A DNA stretch of 34,199 nucleotides from Aquabacterium sp. (GTDB lineage: Bacteria > Pseudomonadota > Gammaproteobacteria > Burkholderiales > Burkholderiaceae_C). Below the pieces are notes generated by a model that saw nothing but the letters and a program-made list of their open reading frames with translations, did no database searches and was not told the DNA's origin. The DNA lies in contig JAURXM010000016.1 of assembly GCA_030654395.1 (NCBI GenBank), positions 1 to 34,199 of the forward strand, given 5' to 3'. Position 1 is the stretch's first letter. Each line of letters starts with the position of its first letter. Made by a program: the position numbers and the translations under genes. Below, in pieces: positions 9,981-16,944 of this stretch.

Positions 9981-10026
9981 CCATTTGTTGAAAGCAATCT
10001 GAGTTGGTTGCCCGCTACTTGTCATT

Positions 10027-10043
10027 AGCATAAGGCGTGCCAA
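10027..10043 (-). promoter_or_regulatory. Candidate sigma-54 promoter of the guanidine operon
   Basis: Read on the minus strand, TTGGCACGCCTTATGCT matches the -24/-12 consensus: a perfect TTGGCACG, the invariant GG and GC exactly 10 nt apart, and TATGCT in place of TTGCT at -12. Transcription would begin near 10016, about 35 nt before the guanidine-I aptamer. No comparable -35/-10 promoter stands out. Sigma-54 control would fit a nitrogen-scavenging operon. Confidence 0.6.
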
Positions 10044-10092
10044 TGAACTAGCACCCCACCTTGCCAAGTCACCGTCCCACCAGCGGGTTCAG

Positions 10093-10109
10093 CGCACTGC
10101 GCTGGTGCA
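10093..10109. promoter_or_regulatory. NtrC-like binding site
   Basis: CGCACTGCGCTGGTGCA fits the enteric NtrC pattern TGCACT-N4-TGGTGCA with one outer mismatch (GCAC-N7-GTGC). Its centre lies about 85 nt upstream of the predicted sigma-54 start, a usual enhancer distance. The same stretch also overlaps the palindrome CAGCGC-ACT-GCGCTG and could instead be a transcript-end hairpin behind the AraC gene; no T-tract follows, so the operator reading is favoured. Confidence 0.45.
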
Positions 10110-10178
10110 CCACACACCAATAAACGCACAACATGGGTCTACATGTGCGCGAGGTGGTTCCATGTACGCCCAGAGGTA

Positions 10179-11207
10179 TCAGCGGCTGAGCCGATTCAGC
10201 CACTGCTTACGGTAGTCGCTGGGTGCCATGCCTCGCCATCGGCGAAAAGTTTGCGAAAAACTGGACGCATCAGCAAAACCCAGCTGCTCAGCAACTTGAG
10301 CCAAGGTCATGTGGGTGGACGTGAGCAAGTGCTCGGCACGGGTGCGCAAAACTTGCGCTCGTATGGCCGCATACGATGAGCCCTCTTGTGCCAACAAACG
10401 CCGGAGATGACGGATCGAATAACCCATGTGATCTGCCACATCATCGAAGCTGAAATGCCCTGAATTGCCACGCATGATCAAGGCCTCAATTTGAACTGAT
10501 ATGGCGCCCGACCCAGGGGGATCCAAACTCAGTTGCGCATCACATGCTGCCAAGCTCATGGCATGGGTCGTCATCGAGTGGTGGCAATTGGTTTGCGCCA
10601 ACATCCCAACATCGAAGCTCATGAAGTTCAGCGTTGATTTCAAATCCACATCACAGCACAAACAATCATGCAAGCCATGCGCTTGTGAAGCCTCGTGCAA
10701 TTGCAGGCCGACACCCAAGTAAGGCATCGCTTGGCCTCGTAAATCTTTGAACACCGTGTCAATTGCAGCCATGTCTCGACACACCAAAAAATCCCGCAAA
10801 TCACTGGGCACCTGCGTTGCGTCAATGGTGATCACGAGTTCATCGCCACTGTTCAGGGCCTCAAAGCGGCACCAAGAGAAATTCAAATCTTGATAGCGCA
10901 TGGCCACTTGGATGCTGTCCCACAGCGTCTTTGCTGTCAGCATGGCCACACCCAACGCGCCGAAAACAGCCAAGTGATAGCGCTTGCCTGTCGCAACCGC
11001 CAACTGATCGACATGGCTGAGTTGTTCACGGTATTGGCGAATGAACGCCAATTCAGCCGCGCCGGATAGCCTGACCGATGGGTCATTGAGCATGAGCTCG
11101 GAGAGTGCCGCCGCCTTGAGTGCAGGAGCAGGGTCACACCCCATTTCACGCATCAACTGACACATCAACCGGACACTCTCAACATTGAAAAATCGCATTA
11201 GAGACAT
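10179..11207 (-). CDS. AraC family transcriptional regulator with arabinose-binding-like sensor domain
   Basis: A 342-residue regulator. The N-terminal two thirds resemble the Arabinose_bd/VirS-OruR sensor domain (MSLMRFFNVESVRLMCQLM..., GALGVAMLTAKTLWDSIQ). The C-terminal 100 residues are a double helix-turn-helix with FDDVADHMGYSIRHLRRLL and the second helix pair LAQVAEQLGFADASSFSQTFRRW followed by the GMAPSDYRK signature. It is divergent from the flavin monooxygenase gene with a 96-nt gap, so it probably controls that gene. It is transcribed towards the guanidine operon but ends more than 300 nt before it. The arrangement recalls virS/mymA of mycobacteria. The inducer cannot be read from the sequence. 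Confidence 0.9.
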   Translation of the reverse strand: MSLMRFFNVESVRLMCQLMREMGCDPAPALKAAALSELMLNDPSVRLSGAAELAFIRQYREQLSHVDQLAVATGKRYHLAVFGALGVAMLTAKTLWDSIQVAMRYQDLNFSWCRFEALNSGDELVITIDATQVPSDLRDFLVCRDMAAIDTVFKDLRGQAMPYLGVGLQLHEASQAHGLHDCLCCDVDLKSTLNFMSFDVGMLAQTNCHHSMTTHAMSLAACDAQLSLDPPGSGAISVQIEALIMRGNSGHFSFDDVADHMGYSIRHLRRLLAQEGSSYAAIRAQVLRTRAEHLLTSTHMTLAQVAEQLGFADASSFSQTFRRWRGMAPSDYRKQWLNRLSR

Positions 11208-11224
11208 ACCCGCATGGCCGAAAA

Positions 11225-11230
11225 TATAAT
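11225..11230 (+). promoter_or_regulatory. Candidate -10 element of the monooxygenase operon
   Basis: A perfect TATAAT lies in an A+T-rich patch between the divergent AraC and monooxygenase genes. No good -35 hexamer sits 17 nt upstream, as is common in activator-dependent promoters. ATGGCC is directly repeated on both sides of the box (11213-11218 and 11235-11240) and may be part of a regulator site. Confidence 0.35.
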
Positions 11231-11303
11231 GAATTATGGCCTATCTGCCCATTCACAAGCTGCCTCATCGTTGTTGCAATGCTTCCTCCATTGATGCGGA
11301 GAC

Positions 11304-12674
11304 ATGAAGATGAAAATTGCTGTGATTGGCGCAGGCCCCAGTGGCATTGCTGTGGTTAAAAATTTGCTGGACCAAGGCCTGACGGACATCACCGTGTTTG
11401 ACCGAGGCAACCAAGTGGGTGGCAATTGGGTCTTTGAAGCCGACTCCGGACACTCCAGTGTTTTTGAGACCACGCACATCATTTCATCGAAGAAATATTC
11501 GGCGTACCACGACTACCCGATGCCCGCCCATTACCCCGATTACCCAAGCCAAGCACTGCTGCGTGTGTACTTTCAAAGCTATGCAGACCATTTTGGCGTC
11601 ACGCCCTTAGTACGCTTTGAAACCACGGTTCAAAAGTGTGAACCCTTAGACTCAGGTCGATGGGAAATCACCAGCTGCCACGCATCCAGCCATCAAGTCG
11701 ACACCGAGACCTTTGACTATTTGGTGGTTTGTAATGGCCACCACTGGAAACCGCGCATGCCTGAGTACCCTGGCAAGTTTGACGGCCAATGGATCCACAG
11801 TCATGAGTTCAAACGAGCGGCACCATTCAAAGGCCAACGCGTCTTGGTGATTGGAGCGGGCAACAGTGCCTGCGACGTTGCGGTTGAAACCAGCCGCATC
11901 TCTCAATACACAGACATATCCATGCGCCGAGGTTATTGGATAGTGCCCAAGTACCTACTAGGTCGCCCTGCTGACCACATCCACAACGCCATGTACAAAC
12001 TGGCAAAATACCTCCCGACAAGTTTCAGCCAAGCACTCTTTGCCAAACTTGTTTTACTGCACACCGGCCAGCATGCCGCCTATGGGATGCAAACACCAGA
12101 CCACCCCATCCTGGCAACACATCCCACCGCCAACTCAGAATTGCATTACTTCATTGGCCACGGCGAAGTGGCTGTGAAGCCCGACATTGCCAGACTGGCA
12201 GGAACAACAGTCCATTTTGTTGACGGTACGTCGAAAGACTACGACACGGTTGTTTGCTGCACAGGTTATTGGATTACCCACCCGTTCTTTGACAAGTCCG
12301 TGTTGGACTACTCACATGGCAAACCGCCTCTTTACCTGAAGATGTTGCCTGCTGACGTGAAGAACGTGGCCTTCCCTGGGCTGTTTCAACCCTTAGGTTG
12401 CATTTGGCCAGCAGCTGAACTGCAAGCCAAAATTCTCGCTCGCATGTTGGTGGGCAAGTGGTCCCCCCCGAAAGACCTGACCGCTGCCATTGCGCACGAG
12501 TTAGCCCACCCCGATGTGCGCCAGATTGACTCACCGAGGCACACCATCACGGTCGATTACCCACGATTCAGAGAGCGCTTACTGAGCGAATTACCCAAGG
12601 ACTATGTATCGAATCGCGTGATGCCCTTCATCAACCCCAAAGCATCAAAACCGGGTGACAAGTTGGCAGCATGA
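11304..12674 (+). CDS. Flavin-containing monooxygenase (FMO / Baeyer-Villiger type)
   Basis: A 456-residue FAD- and NADPH-dependent monooxygenase. The FAD site is GAGPSG at residues 9-14, the NADPH site GAGNSA near residue 184, and between them is the FMO fingerprint FDGQWIHSHEF (F-x-G-x3-H-x3) near residues 160-170. A C-terminal ATG-like stretch, CCTGYWITHPFF, is also typical. The family inserts one oxygen atom at N, S or carbonyl carbon; the substrate is not deducible. It is followed with an ATGA overlap (12671-12674) by an alpha/beta hydrolase, a pairing that suggests Baeyer-Villiger oxidation to an ester and then hydrolysis. GGAG lies just upstream of the chosen start; a second ATG two codons later is possible. 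Confidence 0.92.
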   Translation: MKMKIAVIGAGPSGIAVVKNLLDQGLTDITVFDRGNQVGGNWVFEADSGHSSVFETTHIISSKKYSAYHDYPMPAHYPDYPSQALLRVYFQSYADHFGVTPLVRFETTVQKCEPLDSGRWEITSCHASSHQVDTETFDYLVVCNGHHWKPRMPEYPGKFDGQWIHSHEFKRAAPFKGQRVLVIGAGNSACDVAVETSRISQYTDISMRRGYWIVPKYLLGRPADHIHNAMYKLAKYLPTSFSQALFAKLVLLHTGQHAAYGMQTPDHPILATHPTANSELHYFIGHGEVAVKPDIARLAGTTVHFVDGTSKDYDTVVCCTGYWITHPFFDKSVLDYSHGKPPLYLKMLPADVKNVAFPGLFQPLGCIWPAAELQAKILARMLVGKWSPPKDLTAAIAHELAHPDVRQIDSPRHTITVDYPRFRERLLSELPKDYVSNRVMPFINPKASKPGDKLAA

Positions 12675-13438
12675 GTGCGTCGATTCCACCAAAACCTACC
12701 GTGATTTTGGTGCATGGCATGTGGAGCAATTTCAGCACGTGGGCACAGACACCCATGGCGCTGGAGCAAGCAGGCTATACGCTGCTTCACTATGAACTGC
12801 CACAACACGGGGGGCGATTCACAGACCCCGATGCCTTGGCTTGCTTGGGCATTCAAGACTATGTGGCCGATTTGGTTGCCGTCATTGAAAGTCTGCCTAA
12901 GGCTCCGATTTTAGTCGGTCATTCTATGGGCGGGTTGATTGCTTTGCTTGCCGCAGCCCGCACACAGGTTCACAGGTTGATGCTGGTGAGTCCAGCCGCA
13001 GCAGCAGGCTCTGTACTGTGGACACCAATGAATTTAATGGGGCTGCTGCGTTCTGGATTGAAGCAGCTCTTTGGCTTTCGTTCATTTAAGTTAAATGAGT
13101 GGGAAGCCAAGTTACTGCTGTGCAATGACATGAACCGAACAGATCGCCTCGCCTTGATGACTACATTGCAGCCCGAAAGCGGCAAGGCGCTACTGCAGAT
13201 CGCTTTTTGGCCATTGGATAAAAGCGCAAGCACACGCATGGATTGGCCTGCACTGAGGTGCCCGGTTCGTTTGTATTTGGGGGGCAGAGATCGACTGATA
13301 CCCGCTTATGCACTGCGTCGTTTACACGCATTAGCCGACTTCAAGATCACCACAGACCGCCCCTCTGGTCACATGGTTTTCAATGGCCCTCGCAATGCCG
13401 TTTTTACCCATTGGTTGCTAGATCACATCCAAGCTTGA
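12671..13438 (+). CDS. Alpha/beta hydrolase (esterase-like)
   Basis: A 255-residue serine hydrolase. The oxyanion region is LVHGMWSNFSTW near residue 12-25, the nucleophile elbow is GHSMGG with Ser85, an acid candidate is in GGRDRLIP near residue 205, and the catalytic His is in RPSGHMVF near residue 232. The start overlaps the monooxygenase stop by ATGA, so the two are translationally coupled and probably act in sequence. Oddity: codons covering about residues 126-144 (LFGFRSFKLNEW) are nearly identical in DNA to a non-coding copy 2.38 kb downstream. This includes an A+T-rich palindrome and implies a repeat element within the gene or a duplicated gene piece. The frame is intact across it and the total length looks normal. 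Confidence 0.88.
   Translation: MSASIPPKPTVILVHGMWSNFSTWAQTPMALEQAGYTLLHYELPQHGGRFTDPDALACLGIQDYVADLVAVIESLPKAPILVGHSMGGLIALLAAARTQVHRLMLVSPAAAAGSVLWTPMNLMGLLRSGLKQLFGFRSFKLNEWEAKLLLCNDMNRTDRLALMTTLQPESGKALLQIAFWPLDKSASTRMDWPALRCPVRLYLGGRDRLIPAYALRRLHALADFKITTDRPSGHMVFNGPRNAVFTHWLLDHIQA
13047..13103 (+). repeat. 57-bp direct repeat, copy 1 (inside hydrolase gene)
   Basis: Matches 15427-15483 at 53 of 57 positions without gaps, offset 2380. The last 28 bases are identical in both copies and include the perfect palindrome TCATTTAAGTTAAATGA (8-bp arms, 1-nt centre). Identity ends abruptly after GGG at 13103. Confidence 0.9.
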
Positions 13439-13542
13439 TATGCACAGCACTTCATCTGGTAAGCGTACCGACCCACAAACAAACCTGTGCTTGCGCCGAG
13501 CTTGACGATGGGGTGACGACGACGCCCTTGCGCCCCCCGCTC

Positions 13543-14553
13543 CTATGCTTGCTCGTCCTCCTTTTTTGCACCAAAGGGATACGCGCCGCCAGGTGTACCC
13601 TTGGGTGGTATCTTGAGAGACAGAATCATCGTCACGGCCAACGTCACCGCGGTGAAGCCAAGCGAAAACACCACCGGGATCTTGTAGATGTCGATCAGCA
13701 ACATCTTGGCGCCGATGAACACCAGCACGATGGCCAGACCATAGCTGAGCAGGTGAAAGCGCTCGTGCATGTTGGCGAGTAGGAAATACATCGCGCGAAG
13801 GCCCAGGATGGCGAATACATTGGAGGTGAGCACGATAAACGGGTCGGTCGTGATCGCGAAGATGGCCGGGATCGAGTCAACCGCAAACACGATGTCGACA
13901 ATGCCGATGAGCAAGATCACCACCAGCAGCGGCGTGGCCATCTTGACGCCGCCCACCACAGTGAAGAACTTCTCACCGTCGTACTCAGGCGCGATCTTGA
14001 AGCGGCCGCGGATCCACTTGAGTGCGGGGTTGTTGTCTAAGTCAGGTTCTTGGCCTGCGGCCCACCACATCTTGATGCCAGTAAAAAGCAAGAACGCGCC
14101 GAACACGTAGAGAATCCAGTGAAACTGCGCAATCAGCCAAGCGCCCACGAGGATCATCGCCGCGCGTAATACGAGAGCGCCTAGGATGCCGATCATCAGT
14201 ACGCGCTTCTGGAACTCGGTTGGCACCGCGAAGTAGGTGAACAACATCAGAAACACGAAGATGTTATCGACTGCAAGCGCCTTCTCGATAAGGTATCCGG
14301 TCAGGAACTCAAGCGACTTGGCATTGGCCAGCGAGCGGGCGGACTCATCCGTGCCTGCGCCACCGAGGTGCCACCACAGCCAGCCCATGAAGGCTAAGGA
14401 CACACCAACCCAGACAAGCGACCAGGTGGCAGCTTCTCGGGTGCTGACGCGGTGTGCACCTTGTTTGCTCATCGCAAAGAAATCGACCAACAGCGCAACG
14501 AACACAAACGCCACGAACAAGGACCACATGAGTGGCGAACCAATGGATTGCAT
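13543..14553 (-). CDS. TerC/Alx family integral membrane protein
   Basis: A 336-residue polytopic protein of the TerC/Alx family, implicated in tellurite resistance and in Mn(II) export or metalation of exported enzymes. There are about nine hydrophobic segments. The family core is clear: EKALAVDNIFVFLMLFTYF with the conserved Asp-Asn, and IVDIVFAVDSIPAIFAIT with the second acidic motif, followed by FAILGLRAMYFLLANM. The frame is open 66 codons further upstream, but 14553 (MQSIGSPLMW) places the first membrane helix right at the start and has AAGG upstream. It follows the TerB-like gene by 46 nt on the same strand. No yybP-ykoY manganese riboswitch is visible in front of it. Codons look more G+C-rich than in neighbouring genes, which may hint at separate acquisition. 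Confidence 0.9.
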   Translation of the reverse strand: MQSIGSPLMWSLFVAFVFVALLVDFFAMSKQGAHRVSTREAATWSLVWVGVSLAFMGWLWWHLGGAGTDESARSLANAKSLEFLTGYLIEKALAVDNIFVFLMLFTYFAVPTEFQKRVLMIGILGALVLRAAMILVGAWLIAQFHWILYVFGAFLLFTGIKMWWAAGQEPDLDNNPALKWIRGRFKIAPEYDGEKFFTVVGGVKMATPLLVVILLIGIVDIVFAVDSIPAIFAITTDPFIVLTSNVFAILGLRAMYFLLANMHERFHLLSYGLAIVLVFIGAKMLLIDIYKIPVVFSLGFTAVTLAVTMILSLKIPPKGTPGGAYPFGAKKEDEQA

Positions 14554-14599
14554 AACTGCCTTTGGAAGTGATTTACCGTAAAACGTACAGATTTTTAAT

Positions 14600-15004
14600 C
14601 TATGAAGGTAGCATCTCGCGATGCAAGCCCCAGTGTTCAACTGCGGCGACGAGGACGATCGATTCGCCCTCCGCAACATGTGCGTCGCATTCAGCAAGTG
14701 CGACGCACAAACGAAGCAACTTGAGCCGCAACCCGCGGTCTTGTATCTCACCCATCAGGTCTGCCAGCGTACGCTCATCCACCGGGCAGACGTCTGCACC
14801 CTTTACCTGACCGCTCGCAAGAAAGTCTTCGCAAAAGGTGTCGAGCAACGCTTGAAATTCATGCCGAGGTAGGCCCAGTTGTTCATGGACGGCAAGTTTA
14901 TCAAGCAAATTGATCTCGGTTAAGCCGATGTTGCCATCTGCGACCACGGTCAGCGCGACGATGCGGGCTGCGGCCTGCGGGCTGTTCACGGGATAGGCTC
15001 GCAT
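14600..15004 (-). CDS. TerB-like tellurite-resistance family protein
   Basis: A 134-residue soluble, all-helical protein resembling TerB/DjlA-N domains: VALTVVADGNIGLTEINLLDKL (acidic, possible metal-binding loop) in the first helix pair, then LRLCVALAECDAHVAEGESIVLVAAVEHWG near the end, which repeats the acidic pattern. AAGGGAG lies about 8 nt before the start. It sits between a zinc-ribbon protein gene and a TerC-type gene, so the three probably form one metal-stress operon. The domain call is from pattern recognition and is less certain than that of terC. Confidence 0.7.
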   Translation of the reverse strand: MRAYPVNSPQAAARIVALTVVADGNIGLTEINLLDKLAVHEQLGLPRHEFQALLDTFCEDFLASGQVKGADVCPVDERTLADLMGEIQDRGLRLKLLRLCVALAECDAHVAEGESIVLVAAVEHWGLHREMLPS

Positions 15005-15037
15005 CAGAATGCTCCCTTAGTGGTTGATGGGCTCGGG

Positions 15038-15298
15038 TCAGTCGAAGATGTCGCTCAACCACGACCTCTTGCGGTTGCCCTGAGGGCCACGTCTGTGCTC
15101 ATAGTCAGAATCCGCGAAATGCGGCTGTGATTGCGCAGCCGAGCTGTGGGCTGGCGCCATCGGCGATGAGCGCTCGATCAGTTTGTCCAGTTCGCCGCGG
15201 TCCAACCACACACCTCGGCACTTCGGGCAGTAGTCGATCTCGACGCCCTGACGCTCAGCCATAACAAGTGCGGTATTGGTGCAGGTTGGGCATTGCAT
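15038..15298 (-). CDS. Small zinc-ribbon (zf-TFIIB type) protein
   Basis: An 86-residue protein. The N-terminal 45 residues form a TFIIB-like zinc ribbon: MQCPTCTNTALVM, then IDYCPKCRGVWLDRGELDKL, giving C-x2-C ... C-x2-C and the family's WLD-GELDKL helix. The rest is low-complexity and ends in a basic/aromatic tail (RKRSWLSDIFD). Its function is unknown in the family. It is the first gene of the zinc-ribbon/TerB/TerC group, with GGAAC before the ATG. A perfect 12-nt palindrome, TGATTCGAATCA (15319-15330), lies 21 nt upstream of the start and could be an operator. Confidence 0.82.
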   Translation of the reverse strand: MQCPTCTNTALVMAERQGVEIDYCPKCRGVWLDRGELDKLIERSSPMAPAHSSAAQSQPHFADSDYEHRRGPQGNRKRSWLSDIFD

Positions 15299-15318
15299 AG
15301 TGTGTTCCTAGTAGGGGT

Positions 15319-15330
15319 TGATTCGAATCA
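15319..15330. promoter_or_regulatory. Palindrome upstream of the zinc-ribbon gene
   Basis: TGATTCGAATCA is a perfect 12-nt palindrome just upstream of a minus-strand gene. It may be an operator; no regulator is identified. Confidence 0.25.
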
Positions 15331-15426
15331 GCTGCCCAAGTTGGGGGAAGCAAGCGCAGTCTGATCGCCCCAACAGTTCTAAAAAAGCAGGTTTTTCAAA
15401 ACATAAACATCGGTTAAACCTGAACG

Positions 15427-15483
15427 TGCGTGCTGAATTGAAGCCGCTCTTTGGTTTTCGTTCATTTAAGTTAAATGAGTGGG
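15427..15483 (+). repeat. 57-bp direct repeat, copy 2 (intergenic)
   Basis: Intergenic copy of 13047-13103 in the same orientation (53/57 identical), lying between the zinc-ribbon gene and the 3' end of chrA. The two copies flank the terC, terB and zinc-ribbon genes. The four differences are at 15432, 15436, 15445 and 15455. The palindrome is intact. Confidence 0.9.
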
Positions 15484-15518
15484 TGTTCAACTGGCCTGAC
15501 ACACACCGCACACGCCAG

Positions 15519-16862
15519 TTAAAGCAGCTGCGTACGCACCAAGGTCCACGCCAAACCAGCCAAACCACTGACGGCCACAACGGTGATCACACCGGTCTTC
15601 AAGCGCAATAGCGCCCATGCTGCACCCACGCCAATCAAAGCTGACGTCCAATCAAAATGCCCACCAAATCCCGCAGGCCACAACACGTGGTACGCAAAGA
15701 ACACGGCCAAGTTGACGATGACACCCACCACTGCGGCGGTGATGCCCGTCAGGGGCGCAGTGAACTTCAAGTTGCCATGGGTAGATTCGATGAAAGGTGC
15801 GCCCAAAAAAATGAAACAAAACGAGGGCAAAAAAGTAAAGAAGGTCACCACAGCCGAGGCCACCACACCCGCAAGCAACAAAGAGTCAGCGCCAAAGATG
15901 GCCTTGGTCCACCCCCCGACAAATCCGACAAAGGACACGACCATGATCAGCGGACCTGGCGTGGTCTCACCCAATGCCAAGCCGTCCATCATCTGCGGCG
16001 CGGTCACCCATTGGAAATGCTCCACGCCGCCTTGGTAAACGTAGGGCAATACGGCATAGGCGCCACCAAAGGTCAATAGCGCCGCCTTCGTGAAGAACCA
16101 AACCATCTGAGTCAACGCGCCATCCCAGCCATATAGCGCCATCAAGGTGCCAAAGGCTGCGAGCCATATTCCCAAAAACGTGATCAAAATACGTGCGAAG
16201 CGTGGCCAGCTGAAAAGGGCATGAGCTGGCGTGGGCGTATCGTCATCAACCACAGCTGGTCCAGCCCGTTTGCCCGCCGCGCCATGCCCGCCGCCAACAG
16301 CAAATTTATCTGGAGCAACCCGCCCGCCGACGTAACCCACCGCAGCGGCAACCGCCACGATCAAAGGAAACGGCAGGTTCAACGCGAAGATGGCCACAAA
16401 CGCCGCAGCGGCAATCCCCCACAAGAAGCGGTTTTTCAAGGCGCGTGAGCCAATGCGGTGCGCAGCAGACACCACGATGGCCGCCACAGCTGGCTTGATG
16501 CCATAGAGGACGCCTGCCACAGCGGGTAGTTGGCCATAGGCCATGTATATCCACGACAGGGTCATCAAGATGAACAGCGATGGCAGCACAAACAAACCGC
16601 CCGCCATGACGCCACCCCATGTGCGGTGCATGAGCCAACCGATGTAGGTGGCCAGTTGCTGCGCCTCAGGGCCAGGCAGCACCATGCAGTAGTTCAGCGC
16701 ATGGAGGTAGCGCCCCTCCGATATCCAGCGCTTGCGCACGACCAGATCCTCATGCATGACAGCGATCTGGCCAGCAGGGCCGCCAAATGAGATGAAACCG
16801 AGCTTGAGCCAGTAGGCGAAGGCCTGCCAGAAGGTGGGCGCTTGCGGGGTTGATGTGTGCAT
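15519..16862 (-). CDS. chrA: ChrA family chromate transporter
   Basis: A 447-residue two-halved membrane transporter of the CHR family (long form). Each half carries the family motif: FWQAFAYWLKLGFISFGGPAGQIAVMHEDLV at residues 10-40, and FFTKAALLTFGGAYAVLPYVYQ with ALGETTPGPLIMVVSFVGF in the second half. Long-form ChrA proteins export chromate using the proton motive force, though many homologues have no proven substrate. It is divergent from the GMC oxidoreductase gene with an 82-nt gap, and its 3' end faces the intergenic repeat. No chrB-like regulator is present. The symbol rests on family membership only. Confidence 0.9.
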   Translation of the reverse strand: MHTSTPQAPTFWQAFAYWLKLGFISFGGPAGQIAVMHEDLVVRKRWISEGRYLHALNYCMVLPGPEAQQLATYIGWLMHRTWGGVMAGGLFVLPSLFILMTLSWIYMAYGQLPAVAGVLYGIKPAVAAIVVSAAHRIGSRALKNRFLWGIAAAAFVAIFALNLPFPLIVAVAAAVGYVGGRVAPDKFAVGGGHGAAGKRAGPAVVDDDTPTPAHALFSWPRFARILITFLGIWLAAFGTLMALYGWDGALTQMVWFFTKAALLTFGGAYAVLPYVYQGGVEHFQWVTAPQMMDGLALGETTPGPLIMVVSFVGFVGGWTKAIFGADSLLLAGVVASAVVTFFTFLPSFCFIFLGAPFIESTHGNLKFTAPLTGITAAVVGVIVNLAVFFAYHVLWPAGFGGHFDWTSALIGVGAAWALLRLKTGVITVVAVSGLAGLAWTLVRTQLL

Positions 16863-16903
16863 AGCCGACCATTATCCATAGGGGGCATGGCATCTCAGCT
16901 GAA

Positions 16904-16923
16904 TTACAATAACACCTTTGTAA
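16904..16923. promoter_or_regulatory. Inverted repeat TTACAA-N8-TTGTAA, candidate TetR operator
   Basis: Perfect 6-bp arms separated by 8 nt, lying 22 nt before the GMC oxidoreductase start and overlapping a -10-like TACAAT (16905-16910). The GMC-SDR-TetR operon encodes its own TetR regulator, and such operators typically overlap the promoter of the controlled operon. Confidence 0.45.
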
Positions 16924-16944
16924 CCTTAAAACTCGCTGAGTGCC

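Noticed and set aside
13439..13542. Expected terminator between the convergent hydrolase and TerC-like genes
   Set aside because: I see no GC-rich stem with a T-run on either strand in this gap.
14554..14620. Possible metal riboswitch (yybP-ykoY) before the TerC-like gene, plus the small palindrome TTTACCGTAAA
   Set aside because: The leader is only 46 nt long, the conserved loops of the manganese class are missing, and an 11-nt palindrome alone is weak evidence.
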